Below are positions 46,177 through 54,462 of a DNA stretch of 64,000 bases, one piece after another (position 1 is the stretch's first letter; each line of letters opens with the position of its first letter). Below the pieces are notes generated by a model, which saw nothing but the letters and a program-made list of their open reading frames with translations, was not told the DNA's origin and ran no database searches. The position numbers and the translations under genes were made by a program. Location: assembly GCA_001797465.1 (NCBI GenBank), contig MGPQ01000019.1, positions 62,001 through 126,000 of the forward strand, in the 5' to 3' direction. The DNA comes from Deltaproteobacteria bacterium GWB2_55_19. GTDB taxonomy: Bacteria; Desulfobacterota; GWC2-55-46.

Positions 46177-46384
46177 TATTATTATAAGAGTGCATCCGAT
46201 GTCGCATATTTAGAGCAGGGAGGTCGTCAGTTGGGCATTTCGGATGTGAGGGCGAAGCGGACCTCCGGCGCGATAGCCGGGGGTTTTAAAGGACATAGGG
46301 GACGAAGTGGTCCGGTATAAGTACGCAGACTGGGTGCGGATATAAGGCCGCGTTAACCATTTTTAAAACTGGAGGGGACTTAAA

Positions 46385-47413
46385 ATGCTTGGACGGACAA
46401 ATGTGACACCGGCAAAGAAGGCATCCACGCGCACATGGCCTCTTCCCTACATCTCATCTAAGAGGACGGCGAAGGGCCGTAATAGGGTTTATGTAGCGCC
46501 CGGAAACGAGGCCGAGGCGAGGGAGGCCCGGATCATGAAGGCCGAGGCCGCACCCGAGACGAGGAGGCGCATAGAGCACGAGGGTGTCAGGGACTCGATA
46601 AACTATTACTTCAGCGAGATGAAGGCGTACAGGCTCCTCGATCACAAGGAAGAGAAGAAGCTCGCCGCGAAGATCGCCAGGGGCGACATGGAGGCGAGGA
46701 AGAGGATGATAGAGTCCAACCTCCGCCTCGTCGTGAACATCGCGAGACGCTACCTCAACAAGGGCTTCGCCCTCGAGGACCTGATAGAGGAGGGGAACAT
46801 CGGGCTCATCAAGGCCGTCGAGCGCTTCAGGGCGACAAAGGGTTGCAGGTTTTCGACCTACGCCACGTTCTGGATAAGGCAGACGATAGAGCGGGCGCTC
46901 AGCAACCACGGAAACGTCGTCCGCCTTCCGATCCACATAACCACCGACCTCGCCAAGGTGAGCAGGGCCTCCAAGGACCTCATGATGGAGTTCCACAGGG
47001 AGCCGACATCGGCGGAGATATCCGAGAGGACCGGCCTTTCCGGCAGATACGTCAAAAAGCTCGATATAGTCGGCAAAAGGAGCTTCTCGCTGGAATCGTC
47101 GCTCCCGGACAGCGAGGAGATGTCGTTGCTCGACAAGATTGAAGACGACAAGGTCCCGGGGCCGCTCGAGACCGTCGAGTACCTGGACAGGGCCGGACGG
47201 GTAAACGGGCTTCTCGGAATGCTCGAGGAGAGCGAGAGGAAGATAGTCGAGCTCAGGTTCGGTTTCGCCGGAGGGGTCCCGCAGACCCTTGAGGAAATAG
47301 GCTCCGCCTTCGGCGTCACGAGGGAGAGGGTAAGGCAGATAGAATCAAAGGCGCTCGGGAAACTCCGTGAGGCCGTGAAGGGCTCGGATATCGCTTCCTT
47401 AGAGGCGATCTGA
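46385..47413 (+). CDS. RpoS/RpoD-type (group 2) sigma factor
   Basis: This 342-residue sigma-70-family factor has regions 1.2 to 4.2: VRDSINYYFSEMKAYRLL, NLRLVVNIARRYLNKGF, LEDLIEEGNIGLIKAVERF, RFSTYATFWIRQTIERAL for the core and -10 contacts, and LEEIGSAFGVTRERVRQIESKAL in 4.2. There is no region 1.1, so it is a group 2 factor, closest in style to RpoS. ATG 46385 follows GGAGGGG. It is likely driven by sigma-54 and would extend signalling from the upstream kinase cascade to a stationary/stress regulon. Confidence 0.9.
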   Translation: MLGRTNVTPAKKASTRTWPLPYISSKRTAKGRNRVYVAPGNEAEAREARIMKAEAAPETRRRIEHEGVRDSINYYFSEMKAYRLLDHKEEKKLAAKIARGDMEARKRMIESNLRLVVNIARRYLNKGFALEDLIEEGNIGLIKAVERFRATKGCRFSTYATFWIRQTIERALSNHGNVVRLPIHITTDLAKVSRASKDLMMEFHREPTSAEISERTGLSGRYVKKLDIVGKRSFSLESSLPDSEEMSLLDKIEDDKVPGPLETVEYLDRAGRVNGLLGMLEESERKIVELRFGFAGGVPQTLEEIGSAFGVTRERVRQIESKALGKLREAVKGSDIASLEAI

Positions 47414-47531
47414 CGGGAAGCAGCGGCCGCCGGGTCCCGTGATGGGGCGGAACCCAAAGGCGATGGCGCCGGCGGTCTTGAGTTTTCCGGATTTTAATGG
47501 CCTGCGGGCTTATGGATGAAAGGAGGCCTCA

Positions 47532-47981
47532 GTGCTTGTAGCAACCGGGATGCACGCGGAAAGCAACACGCGGGAGAGGTTTGCTGAAATAATAATGAAG
47601 GCGGCCCCGAAGATTCAGGGGTTAAGCGGACGGTATTCGCTCGTCGTCTACGCGATAGACAACGTTAAATTCATCGAGGGCTCATTCGGCCCGGAGGCCG
47701 CTACAAGGGTCCTCGGCGAGATAAGCTCCATCATCAGGCATCGGATAAGGGATATAGACTCGCTCATAAGCTCTGAGGGCGCGGAATTCGTAATGCTCGC
47801 GCAGGGGGCCGACGCGGGAAGCGCGCGTCTCCTCGCCGAGAGGATAAGAAAAGAAATAGAGTCGCACAGCTTCGAGCCCATCATAAGGGTAAATTTAAGT
47901 TTCTGCGTGGCTTCGTTCATGCCGGAAGGCGGGTTTTCCGCGCCATTAAGCGGCGGCAATTTCAACGGGTCGTTCGCTTAA
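47532..47981 (+). CDS. Degenerate GGDEF-domain protein with intact I-site
   Basis: This 149-residue protein starts at GTG after AAAGGAGG. Its fold matches the first two thirds of a GGDEF domain (RYSLVVYAIDNVKFIEGSFG, ARLLAERIRKEIE), but the active-site GGDEF reads EGAEF at 82-86. The I-site RxxD is retained as RDID at 73-76, exactly five residues before the motif. It should not make c-di-GMP but could bind it. The last ~20 residues are Gly/Ser-rich. It follows the sigma factor by 118 bp and may belong to the same regulon. Confidence 0.7.
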   Translation: MLVATGMHAESNTRERFAEIIMKAAPKIQGLSGRYSLVVYAIDNVKFIEGSFGPEAATRVLGEISSIIRHRIRDIDSLISSEGAEFVMLAQGADAGSARLLAERIRKEIESHSFEPIIRVNLSFCVASFMPEGGFSAPLSGGNFNGSFA

Positions 47982-48078
47982 GAAAGGCTGGGTTCGATTA
48001 TACACGGGCCTTCAATACAGGCCCTTGAAGATTTTACGATCACCACATCAAATCCCTCTCATAAAATCCGCCTTTAAG

Positions 48079-48105
48079 GCAGAGGGGCCCTTCGGGCTCC
48101 TCTGC
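48079..48105. repeat. GC-rich hairpin in the gap before the 7TM kinase
   Basis: GCAGAGGGGCCC and GGGCTCCTCTGC form a strong near-perfect stem around TTC. It is not followed by T residues, so it looks more like a REP-type palindrome than a terminator. The rest of the 381-bp gap 47982-48362 holds no recognisable gene; the part nearest the kinase is AT-rich. Confidence 0.5.
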
Positions 48106-48362
48106 GCCCCCCTACCTTCACACGGCCTCGAAGATCGCCTTGAAGGCAACGTCTTTTCATCGGTCATTATCCCTGCGGCCGCTCCGCCTTTTTGTCTGCT
48201 TTGCCTGCCTGCATTAAAACAAGGACAATGCTGTCTCTGCCGAGAATAATATTTTGTTTTTATGGAGTTTTATTTGGTCAAGGGATTAGGGTGTAGATTT
48301 GGTTTACATTATGGTATTACTTTCTGTACTCAAAGTATCCATCTTCCGGAGGTCTTCGTTCC

Positions 48363-50213
48363 ATGTCCTGGGTCTACGAGCTCTACTATATTTCCTTGTT
48401 CGCTACGGTCTTTACTTCTATTGGCATGGCTGGCCTCATCTGGTTCAGGGGGGAAAAGAAGGCCGGGGCCGTGCCGCTCACGCTATTTTCCATCGCCGTC
48501 GCCTTCTGGGTCGCGGGGCAGATACTTGTAACCACGGGGGACGCGCTTGAGAGGGAGGCAGGGAGGTTCCTCGTCAACCTCTCGCCGCTCGCAGGCGCGT
48601 TCTTCGTCCACTTCGCGCTTTCCTTCACCGGATGGGGAAGGAGAGAATTCATCTACGCGAATTATGCGGCGGCCTTAGGTGCCGCCATCTTCGGCGCGCT
48701 CTACCCGGCTGGCGAGCTCATGCCGTGGCTGTCTTTCCCGCGCTTTTACTGGTTCGACGAGTCGGCAATCTGGGTCGGGGGCATTGCCCTCGCTTACGGC
48801 CTCTTCGGCCATTTTTGGCTCATTCGCGCGGGGTTAAAAAGCGAGGAGAGAAGGAGGAGGCAGATAAAGGCCGCGGTCTTATCGGCGGCATGGGGGTCCA
48901 TTTCCGCCTCAGGTTTCGTATTCGGCTCCGTCGGAATAGAGATCTTCCCCTACCCCGTCCTCTTTCTCCCGGTATATCCGGTCCTCCTCGTCTACGGGGT
49001 TTTGAGGTACGAGTTCATGGACGTGAACCTCTGGGCGAGAAAGTCGCTCGCGTGGCTCATCGTATTTACGCTCTCTATTTTGGCGGTGAGCCTCTCAGTA
49101 GCGGGGCTCGCGTCCTTAGGCCTTAAGGGCTTCATCACCCTGCCACTCTGGCAGATCTGGGCCTTTACGCTCGCGGTCGCGTTCTTAACGCTTGCGATAG
49201 AGGGGAGGGCGCTCGCGGCCGCGACCCGGCTCATATACCCTGGGTCAAGGATAAACGCGCGCCTGTTGAAGGAATGGCGGGACGTACTCGATGGGGCCGA
49301 CGCATGGCGGGACTTGTCCACCAGGGCGACGAACATCATATGCGGACACCTCGGGTTCACCGTAGAGGTGAAGGCCTCGCCGGAGACTCCGGAGTTGCAT
49401 TCGAACAAGCCGGGGATAATCGCCGAGTGCGGCAGGGGCGCCTGGAGCTTCAAGCTCTCGGGGTTCGAGGACGCCGCCCCCGGGATAGTCCGCACTGCCG
49501 AGGCCTTCGGCGCGCTTGTCGCGGGGAGCGCCAGGAGGCTCGAGGACGCGCTGAAGATCGCCCTCAGCGAAAAAGAGACGCTTAATGCTAAACACCTCGC
49601 GGACCTGGGGAGGATATCCGCGACCGTCGCGCACGAGCTCCGAGCCCCGCTTAACAACATCGGCATGGCATCCGTTGGGTGCGACCCTGAAATTAAAAAG
49701 GAGATAGCCCAGCAGATAAACAGGGCGCAGAGGGTAATCGGCGACCTGCTTACATATTCCGGGGAGTTCAGGATTGAGAAGAGGGCGCTTGTTTTGAAGG
49801 ACGAGGTCGACTACATCGCATCCCAGTACGCCAAAGTACATAACGCGAAGATAACCGTCGACATCGCGCCGGAGATAATCGTCCCCGGCGACACGCACCG
49901 CGTGCACCAGGTATTTTATAGCCTCATCGACAACGCGCAGGCCGCTCTGAGGGACAAGGAGAACGGCGCGATACTCGTCCACGCCGCCAGGGGGGCCAAC
50001 GAGGTCAGGGTAAAGGTCTATGACAACGGCCCCGGCGTGCCGGAGAAGATAAAGGACGACATATTCAGGCCGTTTGTATCCGGGAGAGGCGGGAGCGGAG
50101 TCGGCCTCGCCATAGTCAAGAGGATCATGGAGGCGCACGGCGGGCGCATCGAGCTCATAAAGAAGAACAACTGGTCCTGCTGTTTCGAGCTCTTCTTTCC
50201 GATAGAGGGGTGA
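48363..50213 (+). CDS. Histidine kinase with multi-TM N-terminal sensor
   Basis: This 616-residue kinase has seven or more membrane segments in its first 290 residues, resembling the 7TM/PrsK-type kinase N-terminus (VLRYEFMDVNLWARKSL closes it). A weak GAF-like linker (about 310-400) leads to HisKA with SATVAHELRAPLNNIGMA and HATPase with DNAQAAL, DNGPGVPEKIKDDIF and GGSGVGLAIVKRIM. ATG 48363 follows GGAGG. Its stop overlaps the start of a broken sigma-54 activator gene, so its partner is lost. PrsK kinases regulate PEP-CTERM systems, but I cannot firmly assign this one. Confidence 0.85.
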   Translation: MSWVYELYYISLFATVFTSIGMAGLIWFRGEKKAGAVPLTLFSIAVAFWVAGQILVTTGDALEREAGRFLVNLSPLAGAFFVHFALSFTGWGRREFIYANYAAALGAAIFGALYPAGELMPWLSFPRFYWFDESAIWVGGIALAYGLFGHFWLIRAGLKSEERRRRQIKAAVLSAAWGSISASGFVFGSVGIEIFPYPVLFLPVYPVLLVYGVLRYEFMDVNLWARKSLAWLIVFTLSILAVSLSVAGLASLGLKGFITLPLWQIWAFTLAVAFLTLAIEGRALAAATRLIYPGSRINARLLKEWRDVLDGADAWRDLSTRATNIICGHLGFTVEVKASPETPELHSNKPGIIAECGRGAWSFKLSGFEDAAPGIVRTAEAFGALVAGSARRLEDALKIALSEKETLNAKHLADLGRISATVAHELRAPLNNIGMASVGCDPEIKKEIAQQINRAQRVIGDLLTYSGEFRIEKRALVLKDEVDYIASQYAKVHNAKITVDIAPEIIVPGDTHRVHQVFYSLIDNAQAALRDKENGAILVHAARGANEVRVKVYDNGPGVPEKIKDDIFRPFVSGRGGSGVGLAIVKRIMEAHGGRIELIKKNNWSCCFELFFPIEG

Positions 50214-50375
50214 TGAAAAAAGGCGAAATACTCATAATCGACGATGATTCGGCGTTCCTCCGGACCTCCTGCGCGGAACGCCCGATGAGGCCGGGGCAAC
50301 CACTCAGAGACGGCGCGGAGGCTCGGGGTCTCAAGGGCCGTGTTGCTTAAGAAGATGAAGCGGCTCGATATATAG
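50213..50375 (+). pseudogene. Internally deleted sigma-54 activator (REC start fused to Fis HTH)
   Basis: The ATG overlaps the kinase stop (TGATG). The first codons read as a REC N-terminus (GEILIIDDDSAFLR), and within about 70 bp the sequence jumps, one frame off, to a Fis-type C-terminus (GNHSETARRLGVSRAVLLKK then MKRLDI and stop at 50373-50375). Nearly the whole REC and AAA+ region, about 1.2 kb, is missing. This is the remnant of an NtrC-type regulator that would have partnered the kinase upstream. The following 250 bp to 50626 contain no recognised gene. Confidence 0.85.
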
Positions 50376-50626
50376 TCGGTTCAGGCCTTGCCTGTCGAGG
50401 TGCGGCCTTCAGTCTGCGTTTCATAATCCGAAAAAGGCGTCCCCTCCCCCGAACCCCCTTTCCCCTAAACAGGCCCATGGAGCCTGTTTAGCCTTTTCTC
50501 CGTCTAAAATGGCAGTTTAAAATCTTTGGGGGTTGATTTCATGCGTGTTGTATGAAAATATGAAGGCCGTGGATTTATCGTCCGGCCGCAGGCATTGTTG
50601 CAATCGAGGATTACACGGAGGGCAAA

Positions 50627-52006
50627 ATGGGCTCCGAAAAGACGATACTCATAGTCGAGGACAGCATCACCCAGGCGCTCCTCCTCCAGCAGTCCCTTGA
50701 AGACAGGGGATACATCGTCCATCACGCGCGGAACGGCGAAGAGGGGCTCTCACTCGCAGGAAAGATAAGGCCGGACCTCATTATAAGCGACATCATCATG
50801 CCGGTCATGGACGGTTACAGGATGTGCGAGGGAATAAAGCGCTCACCTGAGCTCAAGTCCATACCAGTGATACTCCTTACGCGCATGAGCGGCCCGGAGG
50901 ACGTCTTAAGGGGCCTCGAGGTCGGCGCCGACGATTATGTAACCAAGCCGTTCAGCGAGAATTATTTGTCTCTCAAGATAAAAGACGTGCTTGAGAGCCC
51001 GTTCAAGTTCAGGAACTGTCCGGATGAGAAGCGCATAGAGGCCTCGTACAGGTCCAAGATTTTTAATATTGGCGCCGGAAGGGCGCATACACTTAACTTC
51101 CTTGTCTCCACCTACGAGAGCGTTATCTGGCAGAACGCCGAGCTCTCTCACGCGCAACTTGAGCTTAAAACCTTGAATGAGCGCTTAGAGGAGATCGTCA
51201 AGGAGAGGACCTCGGAGCTTAAGCGGATAAACGAGGAGCTTACTATCGAGATAGACGAGCACATGTACGCGCGGGAGCGTCTCCGAAAGCTCACTTCAGA
51301 CCTCGAAAAATCCAACAAGGAGCTCGAGCAGTTCGCCTACACGGCCTCGCACGACCTCCAGGAGCCCTTAAGGGCCATCACCGGGTACATGGGGCTCTTG
51401 AAGAGGCGTTATGTCGGCAAGCTCGACGAGAAGGCCGACGAGTTCATTAAATTTGCCTCGGATTCGGCGGATAAGATGCAGAAGATGGTAAGCGGTCTGC
51501 TGACGTTCTCCCGCATAGACACCTTCGGCAAGGCCTTCGAGCCCGTGGACGCCGGGGCGATCGTCAGGGATTGCGTAGAGGATCTCAAGGCCTCGATAGA
51601 CGAGAGCGGCGCTACGGTATCCGTAGGCGCGCTACCTGTCGTCGAGGCGGACGCTTCCCAGCTCGGCCATGTCTTCCAGAACCTCATCTCGAACGCGATA
51701 AAGTTCCGCGCAGACACTCCGCCGCGAGTCGATATCTCGGCCTTCGAGTCCCTTGCCGAGTGGGTCTTTACCGTCGCGGACAACGGGGTAGGCTTTGATA
51801 TGAAGCACTCGGACAGGCTCTTTAATATCTTCCAGCGCCTCCACGGAGTGGAGTACCCCGGCACCGGATTGGGGCTTGCCGCCTGTAAGAGGATAGTTGA
51901 GCGCCACAACGGCAGGATATGGGTCGAGTCCGAAAAGGGAAAGGGCACGACCTTCCGCTTCTCCATCCCGAAGGCGAGGGCAGGGAAGGGCATGAACCCG
52001 GCGTAG
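50627..52006 (+). CDS. REC-histidine kinase hybrid
   Basis: This 459-residue cytoplasmic protein starts with a REC domain (1-120, D55 in LIISDIIMP), then a coiled coil (about 165-235) and a kinase core with [23 protein letters not shown] and DNGVGFDMKHSDRLFNIF. The kinase part closely resembles that of the sensor at 41843 (shared SHDLQEPLR...GKLDxxAxEFIxFA pattern), so the two are paralogs. No sensor is present, so phosphotransfer from another protein would start it. GGAGGG precedes the ATG. Confidence 0.88.
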   Translation: MGSEKTILIVEDSITQALLLQQSLEDRGYIVHHARNGEEGLSLAGKIRPDLIISDIIMPVMDGYRMCEGIKRSPELKSIPVILLTRMSGPEDVLRGLEVGADDYVTKPFSENYLSLKIKDVLESPFKFRNCPDEKRIEASYRSKIFNIGAGRAHTLNFLVSTYESVIWQNAELSHAQLELKTLNERLEEIVKERTSELKRINEELTIEIDEHMYARERLRKLTSDLEKSNKELEQFAYTASHDLQEPLRAITGYMGLLKRRYVGKLDEKADEFIKFASDSADKMQKMVSGLLTFSRIDTFGKAFEPVDAGAIVRDCVEDLKASIDESGATVSVGALPVVEADASQLGHVFQNLISNAIKFRADTPPRVDISAFESLAEWVFTVADNGVGFDMKHSDRLFNIFQRLHGVEYPGTGLGLAACKRIVERHNGRIWVESEKGKGTTFRFSIPKARAGKGMNPA

Positions 52007-52065
52007 GTTCCGTACACTAACGGCAAAAGAGGGTATTTGCTCTAAGGACGGAAGACTTTGCAGGA

Positions 52066-52186
52066 CCCTCTTTTTAAAGAGGGGTAGGGGGTTTGATTCC
52101 CCTCCTTACCAAGGAGGGGAAAGGGGAGGTCGTCTTTACTATCAAACCACCCCTCCCAACCTCCCCTTGTTAAGGGGAGGAGTTAA
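52066..52186. repeat. Palindromic repeat cluster
   Basis: A dense set of inverted repeats: TCCCCTCCTT with AAGGAGGGGA, AAAGGGGAGGT with ACCTCCCCTT, and GGGGGTTTGAT with ATCAAACCACCCC. Together they can form one large palindrome. This style of C/T-rich palindromic element is common as an interspersed repeat in many bacterial genomes. A further small hairpin (CCCCTTTTAGAAAAGGGG) at about 52216-52233 precedes the minus-strand nuclease gene end. No gene is present in 52007-52259. Confidence 0.65.
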
Positions 52187-52259
52187 ATTACAAAATCCCT
52201 TGTTGCCTTGGGGGTCCCCTTTTAGAAAAGGGGACAATCTTCGCTGGTTTTTCAGAGCC

Positions 52260-53642
52260 TCAAAGCTCCACCGTATCCCCGTCCTTCGGCCTCTCCGTCG
52301 CAAACCCGTATTTCTCCCTTATGAGCCCGCCGAGGGCGGCCGCCGAGGTATCCTCGCCGTGGACTATGAAGACCTTCGGCGAATCGTTGAAGGCGGAGAG
52401 CCACCCGAGTAGCCCTTCCCTGTCCGCGTGCGCTGAAAAGCCGTTTATCGTGTATATAGTCGAGCGGACCAGTACCTCCTCGCCGAGGATGCTGACGGAT
52501 TTGGCCCCGTCGACTATCTTCCTGCCGAGAGTCCCTTCGGCCTGGTAGCCGACGAAAATCACACTGCACTCAGAGCGCCAGAGGTTGTGCTTCAAGTGGT
52601 GCCTCATCCTGCCGCCTTCGCACATTCCGCTACCGGCGATGATGATGTTCCCGGACCTTAACCTGTTGAGCTTCATCGAGTCCTCTACGGACCGGACGAA
52701 GTGGAGGCGTACCGAGGACTCGTTCTGTTTGGTCGTGAAGAACCTCCGTGCTTCTTCGTCGAAACACTCCGGGTGCGCGAGATAGACCTTTGTCACCTCC
52801 TCGGCGAGCGGGCTGTCGAGGTAGACGTCAATTCTATATAGACGGCCGTCCCTCACAAGGCTGTTCAGTATATAGAGGAGGTCCTGGGTCCTGCCGACCG
52901 CGAACGACGGGATGTAGACGTTGCCGCCCTGTTTGAAGGTCGCCTTTATCGCCGCGACGAGCTCGTTTATCGATTCCTTCAGGGGTTTGTGAGAGCGGTT
53001 CCCGTAGGTGGACTCCATTACCACATAGTCAGCCTTCTCCGGCGAGAGCGGGTCCCTGATGATCGGGTTGTCTTTTTTTCCGATATCTCCCGAAAATACT
53101 ATGACCTTTTCGCGTTCGCTGTCCTGAAACCATATCTCCAGCGTGGCTGACCCGAGTATATGCCCGGCGTCGAGAAACCTGTACTTGACCCCGTGGCCGA
53201 GGTGAAAGACCTTGTCATAGGGTTTTACGTCAAAGAGCGGGAGGACGCTCTCGACGTCCATCGTGGTATAGAGAGGTTGAGCCGGGGGTTTTCCCAGCCG
53301 CAGGCCTTTTTTTGTCGACCATTCGGCGTCGCTCTCCTGTATAGCCGCTGAATCATAGAGCATAGGCTCCAGGAGGTCGCGCGTAGCGTGGGTCGCTATG
53401 ACGCGCCCCTTGAAGCCGTCCTTGGCCGCCTTGGGAAGGAGCCCGGAGTGGTCTATGTGGGCGTGGGTCACGAAAATATAATCCAATTCAGCGGGGTTGA
53501 AGGGGAATACCGCCCTGTTGAGGTCGTTAGAGCCGCTCCCCTGGTGCATCCCGCACTCGACGAGTATCTTGAATTTGTTTACCTCGATGTAGTAGCAGGA
53601 GCCCGTGACCGTCGACGCCCCGCCCGCGAATGTAAGCCTCAA
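52260..53642 (-). CDS. Beta-CASP metallo-beta-lactamase RNA-processing nuclease
   Basis: This 460-residue protein is placed at TTG 53642, preceded by AAGGAGG at ideal spacing; the longer frame to 53843 adds atypical residues. Metallo-beta-lactamase motifs are clear: THAHIDHSG near residue 55, then FSGDIGKKD. The beta-CASP insert carries ESTYGNRSH, SPLAEEVT and GSGMCEGGRMRHHLKHNLW, and the C-terminus has GFSAHAD and VHGE. Family members (CPSF73-like) cut or trim RNA. A 27-bp inverted repeat lies in the leader. Confidence 0.9.
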   Translation of the reverse strand: MRLTFAGGASTVTGSCYYIEVNKFKILVECGMHQGSGSNDLNRAVFPFNPAELDYIFVTHAHIDHSGLLPKAAKDGFKGRVIATHATRDLLEPMLYDSAAIQESDAEWSTKKGLRLGKPPAQPLYTTMDVESVLPLFDVKPYDKVFHLGHGVKYRFLDAGHILGSATLEIWFQDSEREKVIVFSGDIGKKDNPIIRDPLSPEKADYVVMESTYGNRSHKPLKESINELVAAIKATFKQGGNVYIPSFAVGRTQDLLYILNSLVRDGRLYRIDVYLDSPLAEEVTKVYLAHPECFDEEARRFFTTKQNESSVRLHFVRSVEDSMKLNRLRSGNIIIAGSGMCEGGRMRHHLKHNLWRSECSVIFVGYQAEGTLGRKIVDGAKSVSILGEEVLVRSTIYTINGFSAHADREGLLGWLSAFNDSPKVFIVHGEDTSAAALGGLIREKYGFATERPKDGDTVEL

Positions 53643-53666
53643 AAGAGACCTCCTTGTGTATCCCTT

Positions 53667-53693
53667 GGCCGCAAGTTTAACATACTTGCGGCC
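53667..53693 (-). promoter_or_regulatory. 27-bp perfect inverted repeat in the beta-CASP leader
   Basis: GGCCGCAAGT-TTAACAT-ACTTGCGGCC is a perfect 10+7+10 palindrome about 25-50 bp upstream of the start codon. It could be a repressor operator or, as RNA, a hairpin that the nuclease itself recognises. No T tract follows, so it is not a terminator. Confidence 0.5.
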
Positions 53694-53848
53694 CTTTGAA
53701 CCACCTAAAACCCGTTTGCGCGCATGAAAAGGAGGACGGGGGGTTGACGGTTTCCCGAAAAGGTGTCCTAATTGTATAAGGTCGCGGCGCAGTAGCGCCC
53801 GGAGTTCAAGGACAGAGGCCCACAAAACAGGAGCCCTTTGCATAAGAC

Positions 53849-53931
53849 CTGGATTCCCGCTTGAAACACGCGGGAATGACAGTTACCAATGGGTTTGTAT
53901 GTCGTTCCCGAGGCCTTTATCGGGAGTCCAG
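53849..53931. repeat. Composite palindrome of two TGGATTCCCG-type repeats
   Basis: CTGGATTCCCGC...GCGGGAATGAC and, on the other side, GTCGTTCCCGA...TCGGGAGTCCAG are both hairpins and face each other, making one large inverted repeat of about 83 bp. The CTGGATTCCCGC/GGGAATGAC motif is a widespread interspersed bacterial repeat. It lies in the 363-bp gap before the SAP-like gene; I see no gene here. Confidence 0.65.
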
Positions 53932-54005
53932 TCCCAAAAAAACCTGATGTAATGCAGACAGACGGGTTGCACAAAGGCCCCATAAAATAGAGGAGGAGCC
54001 GACCG

Positions 54006-54194
54006 ATGTTGATAGGTGAAGTCAGGGTAATGGCAAAGACGCTCGGTGTAAAGACCGCAAGGCTCAAAAAAATCGAGATAATAAAGGCTATCCAGAGGGC
54101 GGAAGGCAACTTCCCATGTTTCGGGACCTCAGACGGGTTTTGCGACCAGATGTACTGTTGTTTCCGCCAGGATTGCCTTGAGAAGAAGTACTGA
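54006..54194 (+). CDS. Small SAP/Rho-N-like protein with a cysteine tail
   Basis: This 62-residue protein starts after AGGAGGAG. Its first 35 residues look like a SAP or Rho N-terminal helical domain (EVRVMAKTLGVKTARLKKIEIIKAIQ), which binds nucleic acids. The tail CFGTSDGFCDQMYCCFRQDCLEKKY has five cysteines; similar small proteins with CFGT..GYCDQ...C..REDC occur in deltaproteobacteria. The role is unknown; a metal- or redox-linked nucleic acid binder is a guess. A tandem repeat and a terminator follow. Confidence 0.75.
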   Translation: MLIGEVRVMAKTLGVKTARLKKIEIIKAIQRAEGNFPCFGTSDGFCDQMYCCFRQDCLEKKY

Positions 54195-54199
54195 CCGTC

Positions 54200-54375
54200 G
54201 CTCGGCGCAAGGCCGGAGTCCGAACCGTACCACGGAGACCGGGAACGCCCAGAGCGGATCGTTACGATTTTGCCCGTCCGGCAAGGACCCGCTCGGCGCA
54301 AGGCCGGAGTCTGAACCGTACCACGGAGACCGGGAACGCCCAGAGCGGATTGTTACGGTTTTGCCCGTCCGGCAA
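54200..54375 (+). repeat. Tandem repeat of 91-bp period
   Basis: A unit beginning GCTCGGCGCAAGGCC and running through TTTTGCCCGTCCGGCAA occurs at 54200 and again at 54291, with few changes. Each copy ends in the hairpin motif TTGCCCGTCCGGCAA, which also occurs, in either orientation, near 57577, 58303 and 58849. It lies directly after the SAP-like gene and before its terminator, so it would be transcribed as the 3' UTR. Confidence 0.8.
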
Positions 54376-54384
54376 CAGGTGAAA

Positions 54385-54416
54385 GACAAAAAGGCCCCGA
54401 AAGGGGCCTTTTTGTC
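54385..54416 (+). terminator. Terminator after the SAP-like gene
   Basis: GACAAAAAGGCCCC and GGGGCCTTTTTGTC form a perfect 14-bp stem around GAAA with T residues in the 3' arm. It can act on either strand but fits the rightward small-protein transcript best. Confidence 0.85.
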
Positions 54417-54423
54417 TTAAAAA

Positions 54424-54443
54424 GCGCGGGGGAGACCCCGCAC
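54424..54443 (-). terminator. Terminator of the DUF2249-NifU gene (possibly bidirectional)
   Basis: GCGGGG and CCCCGC surround a GAGA loop. A T tract follows on the minus strand and another on the plus strand, so it can stop both converging transcripts; it lies 20 bp after the minus-strand stop at 54463. Confidence 0.75.
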
Positions 54444-54462
54444 TTTTTTTATAAAGTTTGGA

